From an uncultured Porphyromonadaceae bacterium (GTDB lineage Bacteria; Bacteroidota; Bacteroidia; Bacteroidales; Muribaculaceae), in contig CAMWLS010000021.1 of NCBI GenBank assembly GCA_947175205.1, forward strand, positions 1 to 40,841: DNA of 40,841 bases, written 5' to 3'. The position numbers were made by a program, and so were the translations under genes. A model generated the notes under the pieces. That model saw only the letters and a program-made list of their open reading frames with translations. It was not told where the DNA came from and did not search any database. Shown piece after piece: positions 24,744-33,085 of this stretch (position 1 is its first letter; every line of letters begins with the position of its first letter).

Positions 24744-25235
24744 TTAGTTGTGAATAATCATATAATCTGAGGCATAGCCCGGAGACACCACATAACGGCG
24801 GAGCCCGTAACCACGCTCAGCGGCTGTTCCTGAAAGGGGATGGCCGCCTAAAGTAAATACGTCATAGGTGCTGTGGCACACCGGGCATACGGCTGTAAGG
24901 GACTCATCATCAATTCTCACCCGGACGTTGTTACGACATTCTACGGGGCAGGCCAGGTCATAAGCTGCCGGTGCACCGTTTACGTCACACACCAGAAGCA
25001 CCCCACCAAAACCGGTGGCTGAGGATGCTATATAAGGAAAGCCGGAGGGGACACGGTCCTGAAGAATGAAATATTTATAATCCATGGCACCTCCAACACC
25101 ATAGAAGTTCCAGTCTGCCACGCTGTGGAAGGCAATGTTGACGGGGTACGGCGGAATGCGGTCATCATCCAGATGATGACAAGCGCTGAGAATGTAGGCC
25201 GCCAATATCATTAATGTAAGTCGTATGATTTTCAT
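24744..25235 (-). CDS. Rieske-like lipoprotein with altered metal ligands
   Basis: 163 residues with a lipoprotein signal peptide (lipobox LSAC, lipidated C19). The C-terminal part (about 75-150) resembles the Rieske [2Fe-2S] fold: AAYDLACPVEC (C96, C100), CPVCHSTYDVF (C117, C120, H121), then GGHPLSG. A true Rieske centre needs CxH and CxxH. Here the first His is absent and the position of the second is Cys, with a His one residue later. The four Cys could bind a different FeS centre or zinc, or be structural. It stands alone on the minus strand between malic enzyme and tRNA-Ser. Similar lipoproteins occur in Bacteroidales but their role is unknown to me. Confidence 0.78.
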   Translation of the reverse strand: MKIIRLTLMILAAYILSACHHLDDDRIPPYPVNIAFHSVADWNFYGVGGAMDYKYFILQDRVPSGFPYIASSATGFGGVLLVCDVNGAPAAYDLACPVECRNNVRVRIDDESLTAVCPVCHSTYDVFTLGGHPLSGTAAERGYGLRRYVVSPGYASDYMIIHN

Positions 25236-25345
25236 ACCTTAATAACCGTAAAAGCAGGCATATATTGTGTGTACAGGTATGGTGAAGTGTGTGGAAGGCA
25301 GTGGTCAAAGGCAATGTTAATAAATACAAAAAGCATCCACTCCCT

Positions 25346-25376
25346 CTTGCAGAACCAAAAAGATGTTATAACTTTG
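25346..25376 (+). promoter_or_regulatory. tRNA-Ser promoter (CTTG-N19-TAACTTTG)
   Basis: TAACTTTG at 25369-25376 matches TAnnTTTG. CTTG at 25346-25349 is a one-mismatch -33 element at 19 bp. Confidence 0.75.
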
Positions 25377-25413
25377 CAAAACGAAAAACGCAGCAGCAGG
25401 CTGCTGACATACT

Positions 25414-25500
25414 GGAGAGGTGGGTGAGTGGCTGAAACCACCAGTTTGCTAAACTGACGTAGGAGCAATCCTACCACGAGTTCGAATCTCGTCCTCTCCG
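25414..25500 (+). tRNA. tRNA-Ser (anticodon GCT)
   Basis: An 87-nt class II tRNA. Acceptor GGAGAGG/CCTCTCC, anticodon loop TTGCTAA (GCT), a long variable arm with GTAGGAGCAATCCTAC, T-arm ACGAG-TTCGAAT-CTCGT, discriminator G and no encoded CCA. Confidence 0.96.
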
Positions 25501-25505
25501 CCTGA

Positions 25506-25538
25506 AAGCTCCGAGCAATTTGCCCGGAGCTTTTTTTG
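25506..25538 (+). terminator. tRNA-Ser terminator
   Basis: GCTCCG/CGGAGC stem with an inner GCAA/TTGC pair, followed by seven T. Confidence 0.9.
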
Positions 25539-25703
25539 TACCCACTTCCGAGCAAGCCATAATGCCTCCAGATGATGATGTAATGACCGGGAATGGGTGT
25601 GAACGGAGGCATATTTCCGGTGCATGTTTGTAAAGCTTATGTTTCGGATGGAAGCGAGGATGAGTTATTTATGGCTCATGTGTGTTGCGGATGTTGCGAA
25701 TGA

Positions 25704-25735
25704 TTTGGCAACTCAGAAAATTATAACTTACTTTG
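25704..25735 (+). promoter_or_regulatory. promoter candidate of the pseudoknotted RNA
   Basis: TTTG at 25704-25707 and TTACTTTG at 25728-25735, 20 bp apart; the second is one mismatch from TAnnTTTG. Transcription would begin near 25742. The preceding stretch 25540-25700 shows nothing recognisable. Confidence 0.5.
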
Positions 25736-25740
25736 CATCC

Positions 25741-26050
25741 AAACATTCTTGAGATACGGCAAAATGTATCTCTGCTACATAATAAAGCGTTCTTGACGCT
25801 TGGTTCTTACCGGACAGAAACTTCGCAACTTTCAATGTTAAGCCAAGAACTGAGCAACAGAGGATGCCCAACCCAGTGTATATGATATACACGCATTCCC
25901 CCGCCCTATGGCGGGGGGAATTGTGCGCATAGTATCTCATAATATACATTAGCGTGGGCCTTCCATCTGTTGACAGTTTCGGCTTAATGGGCAATGCGAA
26001 GGCCTCAGTCTGGTGAAACTGTCAGCAGTCAGGGATTCCCGCGCTTTTTC
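25741..26050 (+). ncRNA. approximately 310-nt structured RNA candidate with a 3' pseudoknot
   Basis: Hairpins in order: GAGATAC/GTATCTC (25751-25772), AAGCGT-TCTTG-ACGCTT (25785-25801), GTGTATAT/ATATACAC (25876-25892) and a G/C-rich ATTCCCCCGCC with GGCGGGGGGAAT (25895-25921). The 3' domain is closed by AGCGTG (25951-25956) with CGCGCT (26040-26045). Inside it GGCCTTC (25957-25963) pairs with GAAGGCC (25998-26004), crossing CTGTTGACAGTTTC (25967-25980) paired with GAAACTGTCAGCAG (26015-26028), which is a pseudoknot. A T-run follows. An 88-codon frame on the opposite strand is best seen as a shadow. Confidence 0.6.
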
Positions 26051-26123
26051 TTTATCTTAATTTCACTCTCAGGGGAATCAGAGTGCTGCAATCTTACACA
26101 TTAATAAAACAGACTATCACACG

Positions 26124-26348
26124 ATGAAAGCACTGGGAGAAATCATCCGCGACGAGCTCAGAGAACAGGAGCGCCCTATAACCTGGTTTGCACGCAAGTT
26201 ATGCCTTGACCGGTCAAACGTTTACCGTTTATTTCAGAAAAACAGTATAGACACAGACTTACTGATGCGTATTTCCCGTGTCCTAAACCGCGATTTCTTT
26301 GCACTTCTAAGTCAGGAATTAGCCAGTAAGCAAAGAACGCAACAGTAA
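26124..26348 (+). CDS. small HTH (XRE-like) protein
   Basis: 74 residues, nearly all one helix-turn-helix domain: ITWFARKLCLDRSNVYRLFQKNSIDTDLLMRISRVL reads as a Cro/C1-type HTH with an N-terminal amphipathic helix MKALGEIIRDELREQE. No second domain is present, so it may act as a dimeric DNA-binding protein. Its targets are unknown. It starts about 75 bp after the structured RNA, with no clear promoter of its own, so RNA and gene might be linked. The gap contains a small CACTCT/AGAGTG hairpin near 26065. Confidence 0.78.
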   Translation: MKALGEIIRDELREQERPITWFARKLCLDRSNVYRLFQKNSIDTDLLMRISRVLNRDFFALLSQELASKQRTQQ

Positions 26349-26372
26349 GCTGTCATTATCGCTACAGACATT

Positions 26373-26405
26373 TTTGAGCGGACATTTTCTTTCACCGTAA
26401 CTTTG
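26373..26405 (+). promoter_or_regulatory. promoter candidate of the large lipoprotein gene
   Basis: TTTG at 26373-26376 and TAACTTTG at 26398-26405, spacing 21 bp. This implies a leader of about 155 nt that is A/T-rich and shows no clear structure. Confidence 0.6.
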
Positions 26406-26567
26406 CAAGAGATAATCCGGCAAGGCTTCTTTGCTTTTGAGCCGAATAGGAAAAGAGTCATTATTACCATAATTAACACATAATATTATATATAAAGGAA
26501 GACATATCACTTACAAAGTGAAATTAAAGACAACAAATTTTCTAAATATTTACCAACATTATTTTCT

Positions 26568-29444
26568 ATGAACAAAAGATTTTTGAGCATTGCACTTCTG
26601 ACTGCTATCTGTACTGCTGTACCGGTGGCATTCACATCGTGCTCAGATTACGATGACGACATCAACAATCTGCAGTCACAGATTGACGCCATCAACTCTA
26701 CTGTTGCCGATCTTCAGAAGCTTGTAGCTGAAGGAGTAATCATAACATCTGTAGAGAAGACAGCTGATGGCATCATTGTCAAGACCTCAACAGGCGAGAC
26801 CTTTAACATCATCAACGGAAAAGACGGCGCTGCCGGCAAGGACGCTGATGTATGGACCATAGGTTCAGACGGTTACTGGTACAAGAACAATGAGAAGACC
26901 GCTTATCGCGCGGTGGGTGAAACCGGTCCCCAGGGTCCTCAGGGCGAGACAGGTGCCACAGGCCCCCAGGGTCCTCAGGGCGAGACGGGTGCCACAGGTG
27001 CTCAGGGTCCTCAGGGTGAAACGGGTGCTACCGGTAACTTCTACCGTCCCAACATTGAGACCGGATGTTTTGAAATCTGTGACTCAGAGGGTAACGTTCT
27101 GGAGCAAACAAACATCCCCTACACTGCAGCCGGCGGTAATATGTCAGCGGTATATACCGGTAACAAGATTATCTTCACCGGCGTAAGCGGTGCAGAAGGT
27201 CCAGTAGAAATCCTTGTGGGTACTCCCGTAGGCAGTCTGGTATTCATTCCCAGTGTAATGAGCTCTACTCTGCCTTATCCTACAACTGACGAGCCTTTCT
27301 ACTATCTGGCTTCTTATCTTGATGAGACCAAGTATAATCCTCAGACCAAGAAGTTTGATCCTCAGTTATGGAACAAGTCAAACGAGGTTACACTGGAATA
27401 CCGCATCAACCCCAAAGAAGCATACGTTGTTGAGAATCCCATTGTAGGCTTCATCAACCGTAACATGACTTCACGCGCAGCCGGAGACAAATCTAACCTT
27501 CTTAACATGGTATCAGCTCAGGCAGCAGCCGGTGAACTTAATGTTAACGCTACTCTGAACCCAATAGGTATGGGCAGCAATAATATTGTTACCGCACGTC
27601 TGCAGAACGGTCAGGATATAGTAACTTCTTCAGACTATATTGCAATAAACGCTTCTGCGGTAAAGGCTCGCATCTACAACAAGCTTGCTTCAGCAAAGCC
27701 CACTTACTTCTACGACCGTGATCAGGCAATAGTAAGCAAGGACAGCGAAACCAGCGATTTCATCAAGCAGTTTGTATCTCTGTCAGACGCTCCCAATGTA
27801 ACCTGCGTATACAATGAATCTTTAGACCTTCAGGCATACGTTGACCTGTGGTGTACTACAGAAAACACACCTCTGTCTGATCTGAACTTCTACGGTGCAA
27901 ACTACAAGTTCTCACTGCCCGCATCATATCTTTCTGATGACGCACAGAAGACTAACCAGCAGTGGTTTGCCGTTCTTAACGGAAGCACCATCAGCGTAAA
28001 CCGCACCAATGTACCTGACCTTACTCCGGCAATCGGCCGTACACCTGTTGTACGTGTGGACGCTTACATGCCTGACAACAACGGCACAGAGCAGATGGTG
28101 GCATCAGCCTACATCAAGGTACAGTTTGACCGCAAGGCTTCTACACCCACTGATGACCGTGATGTCCTGACCATCAACATGGATCCCAAGAGCTTCAACT
28201 ATTCTGCACTTACTTCTAACCTCTCACTGATAGGTCAGATGACATGGCAGAATGTAAACAATCAGATTTACGGTTCACAGCAGCTTTCTGTGGATAACTT
28301 CTGGAGCAACTACAAGCACAACTACTCAGTAGTGGTTTCAGCTACTCCCAAGAGCACAAGCACTCCTGTTGTACTGAACCCCACTGATCAGACTGCAACA
28401 GTGAACACTCCGTTCAGCCCCGCATCTCTGGCATCTAACGGTATTTCTGTAAACGTACTGCTGACTAACTCCAGCACTCAGACTTCAGACATAACCTTCA
28501 AGGTTAACAATCTGGCCAAGACTGACGAGACATATGTTGACGGCAAGTACACCATCAAGATTACTCTGACTCCGAATAATCCCAAGGTATACCAGCCCAT
28601 TGAGATTATCCAGGTATTCTACGTGAAGAATGACTTCCAGCCCTACACCTTCAACCCCGTATTCTATAACTCATCAACCGGTTATGTACAGGCTAAGGGT
28701 GAGCCCACAGCAAGCGGCTACTCAATGCAGATGAACATTGCTCAGGCATTTGAAGGTATCAACGGTAAGGACATCTTCCAGTACTACTGTGATCGCTCAG
28801 CAAACATCAAGTTCGGTAACGTAGCAAGCAATCCTGTAATAGCCTTCGGCTTCAGCGGTAACCACGCAGGTGTGGCTTACGGTGCTCCCGATTTCGCCGA
28901 CCACTATGTAGGTCTGACCTCAGCTCTGACTGCTGACTCTAAGCGTGTAACCATGAACTACACCATCAAGCTTGTGAACGGTGAAGTTATCAGCAATCCC
29001 TTCGGTGTTGAGTTCATCAATCCATTCATTGCCGGTGCAGGCAAGACTGTTACCGTGGACGCTTCTGAGCCCGGAACTTACACCAAGTCAGCTAAGCCCA
29101 GTGTTCTGGTTAACGAGCGCAACTCAAACAACGTAATCTACAGCTGGGATGCCTCAGCCAAGAATCTGGTACTGTCATCACGCGCAACAAGCTGGTTCAA
29201 GCTCAAACCCTCACAGGTAATCGTGACGTATGAATGGGATACCACTACTTCTGAATACAAGGAATTCATGAATAATGTAAATGTAGGTAGCAGCAGCCTG
29301 TCTAACCCCGATGCTGACGGTACATTCACATTCTTCACCACCGCTAACCTTGTAAGGAACTACCAGCTGAACATCAAGGCTACTGTAACCTTTGAGAACC
29401 TGTCACAGGTTGTAGTCAACATCCCTGTTCAGTTCAATAAATAA
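26568..29444 (+). CDS. large surface lipoprotein with collagen-like segment (DUF4988-like N-terminus)
   Basis: 958 residues. A signal peptide ends in lipobox FTSC (about C25), followed by a coiled coil (about 28-55, DINNLQSQIDAINSTVADLQKL), then a small domain with INGKDGAAGKDADVWTIG and GYWYKNNEKT, the pattern seen in DUF4988/PL29 N-terminal proteins of Bacteroidales. Residues 117-156 are uninterrupted Gly-X-Y triplets based on GPQGPQGETGAT. The remaining 800 residues look like beta-rich surface domains (Thr, Ser, Asn-rich) without a recognised enzyme motif. Codon use is strongly biased, suggesting high expression. A promoter with a long leader precedes it and a terminator follows. An export or adhesion role is inference. 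Confidence 0.85.
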   Translation: MNKRFLSIALLTAICTAVPVAFTSCSDYDDDINNLQSQIDAINSTVADLQKLVAEGVIITSVEKTADGIIVKTSTGETFNIINGKDGAAGKDADVWTIGSDGYWYKNNEKTAYRAVGETGPQGPQGETGATGPQGPQGETGATGAQGPQGETGATGNFYRPNIETGCFEICDSEGNVLEQTNIPYTAAGGNMSAVYTGNKIIFTGVSGAEGPVEILVGTPVGSLVFIPSVMSSTLPYPTTDEPFYYLASYLDETKYNPQTKKFDPQLWNKSNEVTLEYRINPKEAYVVENPIVGFINRNMTSRAAGDKSNLLNMVSAQAAAGELNVNATLNPIGMGSNNIVTARLQNGQDIVTSSDYIAINASAVKARIYNKLASAKPTYFYDRDQAIVSKDSETSDFIKQFVSLSDAPNVTCVYNESLDLQAYVDLWCTTENTPLSDLNFYGANYKFSLPASYLSDDAQKTNQQWFAVLNGSTISVNRTNVPDLTPAIGRTPVVRVDAYMPDNNGTEQMVASAYIKVQFDRKASTPTDDRDVLTINMDPKSFNYSALTSNLSLIGQMTWQNVNNQIYGSQQLSVDNFWSNYKHNYSVVVSATPKSTSTPVVLNPTDQTATVNTPFSPASLASNGISVNVLLTNSSTQTSDITFKVNNLAKTDETYVDGKYTIKITLTPNNPKVYQPIEIIQVFYVKNDFQPYTFNPVFYNSSTGYVQAKGEPTASGYSMQMNIAQAFEGINGKDIFQYYCDRSANIKFGNVASNPVIAFGFSGNHAGVAYGAPDFADHYVGLTSALTADSKRVTMNYTIKLVNGEVISNPFGVEFINPFIAGAGKTVTVDASEPGTYTKSAKPSVLVNERNSNNVIYSWDASAKNLVLSSRATSWFKLKPSQVIVTYEWDTTTSEYKEFMNNVNVGSSSLSNPDADGTFTFFTTANLVRNYQLNIKATVTFENLSQVVVNIPVQFNK
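26916..27035 (+). repeat. collagen-like 36-bp tandem repeat (Gly-X-Y)
   Basis: About three copies of a 36-bp unit encode GPQGPQGETGAT or close variants, residues 117-156 of the lipoprotein. Reading frame and Gly periodicity are kept throughout. Confidence 0.93.
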
Positions 29445-29499
29445 GTTGAAAAAAAATAGCGTTATAATTACAGGTTAACTGATTAGAACTCAAACAGTT

Positions 29500-29540
29500 G
29501 AAAGAGGCCGGGCCATGATGAATGGCGCGGCCTCTTTTTT
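29500..29540 (+). terminator. terminator of the large lipoprotein gene
   Basis: AGAGGCCG/CGGCCTCT stem with inner GCC/GGC and loop ATGATGAAT, then six T. Confidence 0.92.
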
Positions 29541-29571
29541 GTTCATGTTTAAAAGCAGAATAATTATATCA

Positions 29572-29604
29572 AGAGGGCCCGCAACATACGCTGCAGGCCC
29601 TCTA
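29572..29604 (-). terminator. hairpin after rubredoxin gene
   Basis: AGAGGGCC and GGCCCTCT form an 8-bp perfect stem around a 16-nt loop just after the rubredoxin stop. The minus-strand trailer TGATATAATTATT is A/T-rich but not a clean U-run. Confidence 0.65.
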
Positions 29605-29621
29605 TGTGTGATTAAGCGGCA

Positions 29622-29783
29622 TCAATCAATCTTTTCAAACATGTCCTTACCAACTCCGCATAAAGGGCAGGTATAGTCATCAGGCAGCTCTTCAAAAGGG
29701 GTTCCGGGGGCTATACCGTTCTCGGGGTCGCCTTTCTCGGGGTCGTAGACCCAGTCACATACAGTGCATAAATACTTGTCCAT
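29622..29783 (-). CDS. rubredoxin
   Basis: A 53-residue cytosolic one-iron electron carrier. The minus strand translates to [20 protein letters not shown] at the start, with C6-x2-C9 and, near the end, C39-P-L-C42-G, the two CxxC knuckles that bind Fe(Cys)4. W11, Y13, the [10 protein letters not shown] loop and [14 protein letters not shown] are all typical. Length and spacing equal classical rubredoxin. Rubredoxins in anaerobes pass electrons to rubrerythrin, superoxide reductase or oxygen reductases; none of these is adjacent here. It is easily missed because of its size. No TAnnTTTG promoter was found upstream. Confidence 0.96.
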   Translation of the reverse strand: MDKYLCTVCDWVYDPEKGDPENGIAPGTPFEELPDDYTCPLCGVGKDMFEKID

Positions 29784-29904
29784 AATGTTGTGTCATTTAA
29801 CGAATTAATATAATGTATATGCTTTAAACATCATGGTATGACTTTTGGTTCACGGAGGATTGCTCCAGTACCGTTGTAAAAAAATGGGACGGTTCTGTGT
29901 GAAA

Positions 29905-29960
29905 AAACTCACCCACAGTTTCCATCTCTATAAAAGACCGTAACCCGTGGGTGAGTTTAT
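29905..29960 (-). terminator. terminator of the outer-membrane receptor gene
   Basis: AAACTCACCCAC (29907-29918) with GTGGGTGAGTTT (29947-29958), a 12-bp perfect stem around 28 nt. On the minus strand it runs into TTTTTTC. Confidence 0.8.
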
Positions 29961-29978
29961 CTCACTTATATGTCCTTA

Positions 29979-32246
29979 TCATTTTCCTTTTGATGAAGAG
30001 CCTGAAGACTGCTCTTTTTCAACATTTGCTGCTGTATGTTTTACTCCGGCCTTTAGACCGCCGAATTTGAAACGGATGCTTAATCCCACGCCCCACTGGC
30101 GAAAACGTCCTTTATAAATCATGTGGATGGTTTCATCATTCTGGACGTATGAGCTGGTTCTATGAGTGGGTAAAAAGTTGTTAGCGCTCAGCTGGAGAGT
30201 GAGGGCTTCATCATTTAACCAAGATCTGCTGAAACCAAGACCATAATAATATCCGTTTTCACCGGCCCTACCCTGAAGGTCAATCCAGGGGGTGTACACT
30301 CCGCCGTAACCGCTGACCCGGAGCTTGAAAGGGAAGGTATAGTTCATATTGGTGTTGAAGTATGTCTGCCAGCCGTGGTTCTTGGCTTTCAGCATCTCAG
30401 AATCAGCCTTCAGATATGAATAATCAGATGCCAGATAAACTGACCAGCGGAGGTCTTTTATTATATTCCAGTCAGCAGAGATGTCAAAGCCGGCGGAATG
30501 ACTGACTCCGGCATTGGCATAAGTAGAGTGCATGAGGCCGTCTTTCATGAAAATTACGTCATTTACCATGTTTCCCACATAGCGGTAATATATCTTTGCT
30601 GAGCCGGAAATTTTACCCTCATAATTAGAATAAGCCAGTGATATATTATGGCTTTTCTGGCTCTTCAGGTCAGGATTACCGTAAGAAATCTGACCCGGTT
30701 TCATGGTATTCACATAGGGATCAATCTGGTTTATGAAAGGTCGGGAAATACGCATCTGATATGCCATGCGCAGACTGCTGGCAGCGCTGAGGTTATAGCT
30801 TATGGCAGCGTTAGGGACGGCATCGTTCAGGTGAGTCATAAAGTCAGGATAGTTTCCTATCTTGTATTTAATTCCCATCCGTGTGTGTTCATATCTGAGG
30901 CCGGTCTTAACATTCCACTTGGCAAAGGTACCAGTGTAACTGCCGTAGAGCGCATAGATATCCTTAATCTGAGTAATCTCCATCATCTCATCCATATCCA
31001 CAACACCGGCTTCAGGGGAAGGTCCGAAAATGGGTGTGTTTAGATTTCCGGCATTGTTAAGATTAATCTTGGCTCCGGCTTCCAGGAGATGCCTTGTGTT
31101 GAAGCGGTTAGAGTAGTCAAACTGAACTATGTGGGATTTGTTTATATTCTTGAGCCGCTCAGAGCTGAAAGGATGCTCATTTATATCCCCGTTTTCACCG
31201 TGGAGGATATAATCAGTCCTGTTCCTACTGTTTCCGTAATCATATTCATAAGACATGACCATATTGTGATCCTCACGGCTGAAGTTGTGCTGGAAGGATG
31301 TCTGGAGGCCAAAGCTGTTGTAAAGTCCGTAACTGTTATTTTCACGGTTTACCTGCCATAGCGGGCTCATGGAGAGGTTATACATGGTGCGGGTTTCTCC
31401 ACCTATACCATTCCAGTTGTTATTTCCGTAGTACAATGAGGCTGTAAAGAGGTTGAGAGTATCCGGTTCCCATGACATGCTGGTATTCACGCCGGTGTAA
31501 TCCCAGGAGTTATCTGAGACTCTGTCAATGAGCTGAAGATGGTTTTCAGAACCGGTGAGGTCCTCAATCACCCAGTTATTGGTATTGCGGTTTTTCCACA
31601 GGTGACCGTTATTATATGAGATGTTAGCATCCAGCATAACATTCTTCACTTTTGTGCGTGCGTTTACAAAACCTCCTGCATTAGTGTTGCTGATCCAGGC
31701 TCCCAGCTGTGTAAGGAAGCCTGACAAAGTGCTGTTGCGGTCAGTGACTATATTAAGTATTCCGCCCACGCCCTCTGCCTCATATTTTGCTCCGGGCTCT
31801 GAGATGACCTCAATTTTCTTAATGGAGGCTGCCGGAATGGATTTGAGGACTGTTTTCAAATCACCTTTCAGCATGGGGTCTTCATGACCGTTCAGGAGGA
31901 TTTTAAAACTGGACTGTCCGTTTACCTTGACATTATCTTCTGCATCCACTGTTACACCGGGGACCTTACGGAGAATGTCCAGAATGTTGGAGCTGCCTGA
32001 TTCCGGGTCTTCCGTGACATTATAAGTCAGTTTGGCGCCGTCACTCTGTACCAGTTTCTGCCGTTCCACCACAGTAAATTCCGCCAGCTGCTGTATGCTG
32101 TCAGCCATCTCCAGGCCAAGGGAGTCCACTTCAATGTCACTGTCATAGGTGCGGTCAGGAGGTGTCTGCTGAGCCTCAGCAACCGCCATAATGGAAGATA
32201 AGAACAGAAAGAGCAGTAAGGTGAGAGGATGGGATGTACGCTTCAT
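29979..32246 (-). CDS. outer-membrane beta-barrel (TonB-dependent receptor-like) protein
   Basis: 755 residues. Signal peptide MKRTSHPLTLLLFLFLSS to about AEAQ (25), then a short linker, a TonB-plug-like domain (about 55-170, with LTYNVTEDPESGSSNILDIL and VISEPGAKYEAEGVGGILNI) and a long beta-barrel of the OMP_b-brl_3 type ending near residue 735; the last 20 residues are a polar tail. It lacks the N-terminal carboxypeptidase-regulatory domain and the SusD partner of nutrient SusC systems. I chose ATG 32246 because a signal peptide begins there; the frame is open for 49 more codons without one. The ligand is unknown. Confidence 0.9.
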   Translation of the reverse strand: MKRTSHPLTLLLFLFLSSIMAVAEAQQTPPDRTYDSDIEVDSLGLEMADSIQQLAEFTVVERQKLVQSDGAKLTYNVTEDPESGSSNILDILRKVPGVTVDAEDNVKVNGQSSFKILLNGHEDPMLKGDLKTVLKSIPAASIKKIEVISEPGAKYEAEGVGGILNIVTDRNSTLSGFLTQLGAWISNTNAGGFVNARTKVKNVMLDANISYNNGHLWKNRNTNNWVIEDLTGSENHLQLIDRVSDNSWDYTGVNTSMSWEPDTLNLFTASLYYGNNNWNGIGGETRTMYNLSMSPLWQVNRENNSYGLYNSFGLQTSFQHNFSREDHNMVMSYEYDYGNSRNRTDYILHGENGDINEHPFSSERLKNINKSHIVQFDYSNRFNTRHLLEAGAKINLNNAGNLNTPIFGPSPEAGVVDMDEMMEITQIKDIYALYGSYTGTFAKWNVKTGLRYEHTRMGIKYKIGNYPDFMTHLNDAVPNAAISYNLSAASSLRMAYQMRISRPFINQIDPYVNTMKPGQISYGNPDLKSQKSHNISLAYSNYEGKISGSAKIYYRYVGNMVNDVIFMKDGLMHSTYANAGVSHSAGFDISADWNIIKDLRWSVYLASDYSYLKADSEMLKAKNHGWQTYFNTNMNYTFPFKLRVSGYGGVYTPWIDLQGRAGENGYYYGLGFSRSWLNDEALTLQLSANNFLPTHRTSSYVQNDETIHMIYKGRFRQWGVGLSIRFKFGGLKAGVKHTAANVEKEQSSGSSSKGK

Positions 32247-32337
32247 TTTTATGCGATGATTACGGGATTTCAGAATGTTGTCATATAGATGACACCCGGC
32301 GTACTGCATTTGTGACAGACAAGCTGCAAAAATTTCT

Positions 32338-33081
32338 TCATGTGCGCGGGCGTTTAAGCCACTGTTTGCGTTCCGGTTCCGGGAAATGCTCAATGGCGTA
32401 ACGCAGTGATGTGCGCGGCATGCGGTGGTAGTTCACCTCAAGATAATCCACCAGGAGCTGTCTGTCTTTTTTCCCTACCTCACGCAGTACCCAGCCTATG
32501 GCTTTGTGAATAAGGTCATGCGGGTGTGCCATGAGTTTATCTGCAATCTCAAATGTGGGTGTGAAAATTCCGTTGCGTATGAGGTCCAGAGTTGTAACCA
32601 CAGCTATACGCTGTTCCCACAGGTTATCACTGTCAGCCAGACGATGCAGAAGGCTGTAATCCTCCGCTCCTGTTAACCGGAGATATGGGCCCAGAATGTA
32701 CGGGCAGGACAGGTCCACCAGGTCCCAGTTGTTGGCCTGCCGGGCGTGCCGGAGATAGAAGGCAGCTAGGGCCGCGCGCTTCTCCGCCGTGGCTGCATCC
32801 GTTTTGGATTTAAGGGCCTTCATCTGTTCCACAAGAAGCAGAAACCCGGCCAGACGTACCTCATGCCAGCGGGAGTACAGCAGTTTCTCAATTTCAGGCA
32901 GGGACACATCATTCCGAAGCTGTTTAACCACGGCGCGTGTCTGAGGTACTTTCAGACCCAGGAACTCATCTCCGAAACCATACTGACCCTCAGCGGTTTT
33001 AAAGAAGCGCATGAGATGCCGGCGCTGGGTTTCATCAGCCATGCCGGCCATCTGCGCCTCAATCTGTGCAGCAGTCACCAT
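32338..33081 (-). CDS. DNA alkylation repair protein, AlkD-like HEAT fold
   Basis: 247 residues, all-helical AlkC/AlkD family DNA glycosylase, which removes bulky alkylated bases such as 3-methyladenine. Typical segments are FLGLKVPQTRAVVKQL, LLYSRWHEVRLAGFLLLV, NNWDLVDLSCPYILGPYL (with the Asp expected to be catalytic in the NWDLVD motif) and the repeated HEAT-type IRNGIFTPTF...LIHKAIGWVLREVGKKD. ATG 33081 is 4 bp beyond the nitroreductase stop, so the two genes are tightly coupled. An upstream in-frame ATG at 33129 would overlap nitroreductase and adds no conserved sequence. Confidence 0.9.
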   Translation of the reverse strand: MVTAAQIEAQMAGMADETQRRHLMRFFKTAEGQYGFGDEFLGLKVPQTRAVVKQLRNDVSLPEIEKLLYSRWHEVRLAGFLLLVEQMKALKSKTDAATAEKRAALAAFYLRHARQANNWDLVDLSCPYILGPYLRLTGAEDYSLLHRLADSDNLWEQRIAVVTTLDLIRNGIFTPTFEIADKLMAHPHDLIHKAIGWVLREVGKKDRQLLVDYLEVNYHRMPRTSLRYAIEHFPEPERKQWLKRPRT

Positions 33082-33085
33082 AAGT

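Noticed and set aside
25232-25612. 126-codon minus-strand frame across tRNA-Ser
   Set aside because: Covers the tRNA, its promoter and terminator; spurious.
25728-25994. 88-codon minus-strand frame (starts MPIKPKLSTD, ends SQECLDAK)
   Set aside because: It runs antisense through the hairpins of the structured RNA candidate, has no promoter or ribosome site, and resembles no protein domain; better explained as a shadow of a conserved RNA.
25741-26050. tmRNA or RNase P RNA because of the pseudoknot
   Set aside because: No tRNA-like end or tag reading frame, and no RNase P conserved regions.
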